Below, one piece after another: positions 60,841 to 64,000 of a stretch of DNA of 64,000 nt. This DNA comes from Lathyrus oleraceus (Eukaryota; Streptophyta; Magnoliopsida; Fabales; Fabaceae): positions 363,237,877 to 363,301,876 of the forward strand of contig NC_066583.1 in NCBI RefSeq assembly GCF_024323335.1, in the 5' to 3' direction. A program made the translations under genes and the position numbers. Position 1 is the stretch's first letter; each line of letters starts with the position of its first letter. The notes under the pieces were generated by a model. That model worked only from the letters and a program-made list of their open reading frames with translations, had not been told where the DNA came from and did not search any database.

Positions 60841-61977
60841 TCGGTCACCATTTATACTTAGTTTTCGTCATCCAACTAGCATTGAATATTCAAGAATCGG
60901 TAACAAGTTTTCTCTTTATTTTAGTGATTTCTTAAGTTTATCGCATTTTATAAATTTCCGCTTGTTTTATGTTGCTTTAGTAGTTCTTCTCCTTTTGTCG
61001 CATTTTATGCGTTTTTGTGTAGTACTGTTTGGTTTCCATGTCAAATAACAAGTCCGAAAGGTGCGTACCGGAAGAATGGAGGTCAAAGACATCATGCAAA
61101 GCGAAAAAAGACAAAAACAGAGGGTTGACACGGGTGCCCGTGTCAGCTGACACGACCCGTGTCAGCATGTGCAGAAAAGAACCAATGGAACCCAGAATCC
61201 AGGGGGCTGACACGGGTACCCAATGTGCAAGGTGTTTAGAGGATAAGAGATCTTCAAGATCGAAAGAGATTGAAGATCAACCTTCATCAACAACAAATTG
61301 TAATGTCTATAATTTGTAATTTACTGTCTTTGAATATTACGAGAAGCTAAACCCCCCAATGCTAGGGGGGTGTCCCTGAATTGCTGCTGTATGAATATTT
61401 TTTCTATATTTTTATGATCATCAATGTTTTCTTCATTCAAATTATTATACAATGTTCTTAATGCTTTATTTTATCGGACAAATGAAATTCTGATCTCTAG
61501 TTAAGGTTTAGGTCGGACAAACTGCCTTATCGCTTGTTGTATAATAAAAATCCGTTAATTCTTGATCAATTACATATTTCATAACATCAATTTGAATGAC
61601 TAAGGAATTAGGATTGAACTTAACTGCAAATGGTTTTCGGCTAAGGAATTAGAGAAAACAATTCTTGAGAAACAGTTTTGAATTATTACAACATAGATGT
61701 TATATGATATAGAAGAAGTGTATTACAAAGCAATTCATACATCATGCCCTAGCATGCTTTCTCATATCGGTTAAACAATTTTTATACGCTTAATATTTTT
61801 ATTTCTCGTTCTTATTATTTTTGAAAACACTCATCAAACCCCATATGATCTTTTGTTCAATTGAATTATTATAAAGATTGGTACTTATTACGCAGTCCTC
61901 GAGATCGATACTCGGGATAACTCCCATTTTATTACTACATTGGTGCAAATAGTAAACTTTCTATTTTACCGATCAAG
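60841..61977 (+). repeat. Athila-like noncoding region and LTR end
   Basis: No gene. 61060-61220 carries TGACACGGGTGCCCGTGTCA-type palindromes and resembles the post-integrase region at 63400-63600. 61320-61977 looks like an Athila LTR: CCCCCCAATGCTAGGGGGG, then GTCCTCGAGATCGATACTCG, ending near ACCGATCA just before a PBS. I could not fix the LTR start. Confidence 0.55.
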
Positions 61978-61980
61978 TTT

Positions 61981-61989
61981 TTGGCGCCC
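61981..61989 (+). other. Athila-like PBS remnant joined to inverted gag
   Basis: TTGGCGCCC. Athila elements use a tRNA-Asp type PBS beginning TGGCGCC. After TGGCGCC the sequence is no longer PBS-like but is the reverse complement of a Gag sequence (LPGA), so the PBS is cut by a rearrangement at shared bases. Confidence 0.6.
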
Positions 61990-62705
61990 GGTAATGCACG
62001 CGGTGTTTGCGAACCCGCGAGTTGTTGAGCAATCTGACTCATTTGCACTTCCAGATTTTTTATTGAAGCACCAGTGTTTCTCAGATTACTTCTAGTCTCC
62101 TCTTGAAATTGTAAACTTTGAGCTGCCATTTTTTCAATGGCAATTTCCCAATCTGCTTTTCTTGGAAGCTTTCGTTGAAATTGTTGTTGGGATTGGTGAA
62201 ACTGCTGCTGGTAAGGTTGTTGTTGTTGTGGTCGATACTGTTGTTATGGTTGGCTTTGATACTGGGTGGGCGCTTGCTTCTGAGCATTCCCTTACTGGTC
62301 CTTCCAGGAAAAATTTGGATGATTTTTCCATCTAGGATTATACGTATTGGAGTAAGGATTGTTTTGCTTCAGAAAATTAATCTCTTCTACCTGTTGTGCA
62401 GTTGCAACACAATGCATGACGAAGTGAGGTCCTCCACAAATTTCACAACTAACAGCTTGAATAGGTTGGGCCGATTGCACTTGTGCCACCGTTTGAGTTT
62501 CAAGAGTCATTTTCTTGAGTCTTCTCTCTACTTCAGCTATTATTTGATCTTCCATCTTCACAACTTGATTTGCTAGCTTGAGATCAATGATACCTGCAGG
62601 TTGACTTACATTGTGGTCATAGAGTTCCAGATGCTCATTTGCTGCAATGGCTTCAATGATTTTCTTTATTCCAATGGCTGTTGTAAAATTTGTTGAGCCA
62701 CCGGT
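61985..62705 (-). pseudogene. gag: Athila-like Gag, C-terminal part, inverted
   Basis: In minus-strand order: NFTTAIGIKKIIEAIAANEH, KMEDQIIAEVERRLKKM, a knuckle-like CEICGGPHFVMHC, NNPYSNTYNPRWKNHPNFSW (62561-62292), a Gln-rich stretch, then SLQFQEETRSNLRNTGASIK and LEVQMSQIAQQLAGSQTPRA (62129-61935). At least two frame breaks. Orientation is opposite to the flanking PBS and integrase, which normally read the same way as gag. Confidence 0.8.
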
Positions 62706-62710
62706 AGCTG

Positions 62711-63241
62711 AAACAAATCCTAGAGAAGACGATTAATGCTTCTCGTAAGGATTGGTCGAGTAAGCTTGATGATGCGCTTTGGGTATACCGAACTGCTTTC
62801 AAAACACCAATTGGCATGTCCCCGTATCAATTGGTATATGGTAAGGCATGTCACCTACCCTTGGAACTTGAACACAAAGCTTTGTAGGCTTCAAAATTCC
62901 TTAACTTGGATCTTGTGAAAGCGGGAGAATCCTGAATCCTTCAACTCCATGAGTTAGAAGAATTTAGGAACCGGGCATATGAAAATGCAAAAATCTACAA
63001 AGATCAAACTAAGAAATGGCATGATAGAAGAATCCAAAGGAAGGAATTCTGGGAAGGACAAATGGTACTATTGTTTAATTCAAGGATGAAGTTGTTCTCT
63101 GGAAAACTGAGATCAAAATGGTCGGGTCCGTTTATTGTACACAAGGTATATCCCCATGGAGCAATCGAAATAAAAAATCCATCCAATGGGGATATTTTTA
63201 AAGTGAATGGCCAAAGATTGAAGGCTTACAATGTGGAGTAA
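62711..63241 (+). pseudogene. int: Athila-like integrase C-terminus
   Basis: Plus strand: [56 protein letters not shown] followed by a stop where Tyr or Trp is usual. Then FLNLDLVKAGES, a stop, [40 protein letters not shown] and [14 protein letters not shown]. Two internal stops; the catalytic core upstream is missing. Confidence 0.85.
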
Positions 63242-64000
63242 GAAGTGGGCCAAATTGATGTTGTTCATCTTGTCTGATAAGATGCGCAACCATCGAGCCA
63301 AGCAACGTTAAACGAAGCGCTACGTGGGAGGCAACCCATATTTTTGTATATAATTATTCTCTTTGTTTGGTTGTGTGTTATTTACTTGCAAGTGTGAACA
63401 GTGTTTGCTAGAGGAGTTAAAGATAGTGGTCGAAAAAAGTCTCTGAAAAATTCGGAAGCAGAAGCCGGGCACAACTCAAGAAAGCAAAAGAAGGAAAATG
63501 AAAAACCAGGGGCCTGACACGGGCGCCCGTGTCAGCTGACACGGCCTGTGTCAGGGAGTGCCAAGGAAGTGTCAGAAAAATGGGTTTCCAGTGGCCTGAC
63601 ACGGGTGCCCGTGTCAGGTGACACGGGTGCCCGTGTCAGGTGACACGGCCCGTGTCAGCTCCTGCGTTGAATAAGTTGCTTTTTGGACGGACACAACCCG
63701 TGTCCTTGAGGTGTTGTGCGCTGACACGGTCGCCTGTGTGAGCTGACACGGCCGTGTCAGCTAGCGCAGTGTGTTTTTTTTTGAAAATTTTGATCGTTGG
63801 AGGATGGGTCCACCATCGAAATTCCTCAAATAAATCCACTTTCTCACCCATTCTTTCCTCATTAACCTCTTCTCCTTCCTATTCTCTCACCTCCATCTCT
63901 CCTTCTCTAAAAAATACTTAAAAACTCCATTTTTCTCATTTAAAGCTCCCTACTTTCACCTCATATCTCCATCATTTCCCCATCCGTCTTCACAAAAGTT
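63242..64000 (+). other. Athila-like post-integrase region
   Basis: Begins with the conserved Athila downstream block (GCGCTACGTGGGAGGCAACC near 63320-63338). No open gene is seen. 63515-63770 is packed with GACACGG/CCGTGTC palindromes. 63840-63980 is C/T-rich on the plus strand (TCTCC, CCATCTC), as expected for an untranslated region. Confidence 0.65.
63515..63762. repeat. Cluster of TGACACGG...CCGTGTCA palindromes
   Basis: Dyads at 63515-63534, 63537-63553, 63597-63616, 63619-63638, 63641-63657 and about 63721-63761. A further pair is at 61126-61145 and 61148-61164. Full copies read TGACACGGGTGCCCGTGTCA. Neighbouring dyads are separated by two bases, so centres are about 20-22 bp apart. 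Confidence 0.9.

Noticed and set aside
62731..63241. Intact host gene encoding an integrase-like protein
   Set aside because: Internal stops, missing catalytic core and the Athila downstream block show it is an element remnant.

Overview
The window is plant nuclear DNA made entirely of LTR retrotransposons; I find no host gene, tRNA or rRNA. Its largest element is an Ogre (Tat lineage, Ty3/gypsy) retrotransposon: 4.6-kb LTRs, a tRNA-Arg-type primer binding site, an intron between protease and reverse transcriptase, two RNase H domains, and tandem repeats in the 3' untranslated region. Ogre abundance points to a legume of the Fabeae (pea, vetch or Lathyrus type). The species call is an inference.

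Layout. An Ogre on the minus strand runs from its 5' LTR (45576-50205) to an LTR at 6338-10968. Beyond that LTR the sequence continues into a second PBS, gag, protease, intron and RT (6337 down to base 1), nearly identical to 45575-39240. The window therefore holds a tandem Ogre (LTR-internal-LTR-internal...) sharing one LTR. By-eye divergence between the two units steps about ten-fold inside the shared LTR, as expected for unequal crossing-over.

Nested insertions. The first Ogre unit is interrupted in its integrase by an 8.6-kb Tekay-type chromovirus (27259-35839, TSD CTAAT). Its 3' UTR is interrupted by a Ty1/copia element (12388-25656, TSD AATAG). The 3' LTR of that copia element is itself interrupted by a 5.9-kb Ogre-like solo LTR (13443-19339). 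Inside the Ogre pol there is also a 1.9-kb direct tandem duplication (36838-38737 / 38738-40637). Its left copy is full of small indels, and the Tekay element shows the same noise, which suggests unpolished assembly.

Right end. The Ogre sits in a decayed SIRE/Maximus-like copia element (50206-58572), itself interrupted by a 3.7-kb solo LTR (53387-57093, TSD TATAC). Next come a truncated inverted LTR of the same family (58573 to about 60840) and a rearranged Athila-like element to the window end, in which gag is inverted between a PBS and the integrase C-terminus.

Most interesting signals. (1) Four unrelated retrotransposon lineages each carry clusters of a different short palindrome, repeatedly paired 20-22 bp centre to centre, about two helical turns. 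(2) The Ogre 3' UTR carries many copies of a motif complementary to its own PBS. (3) The tandem Ogre has a mosaic shared LTR.
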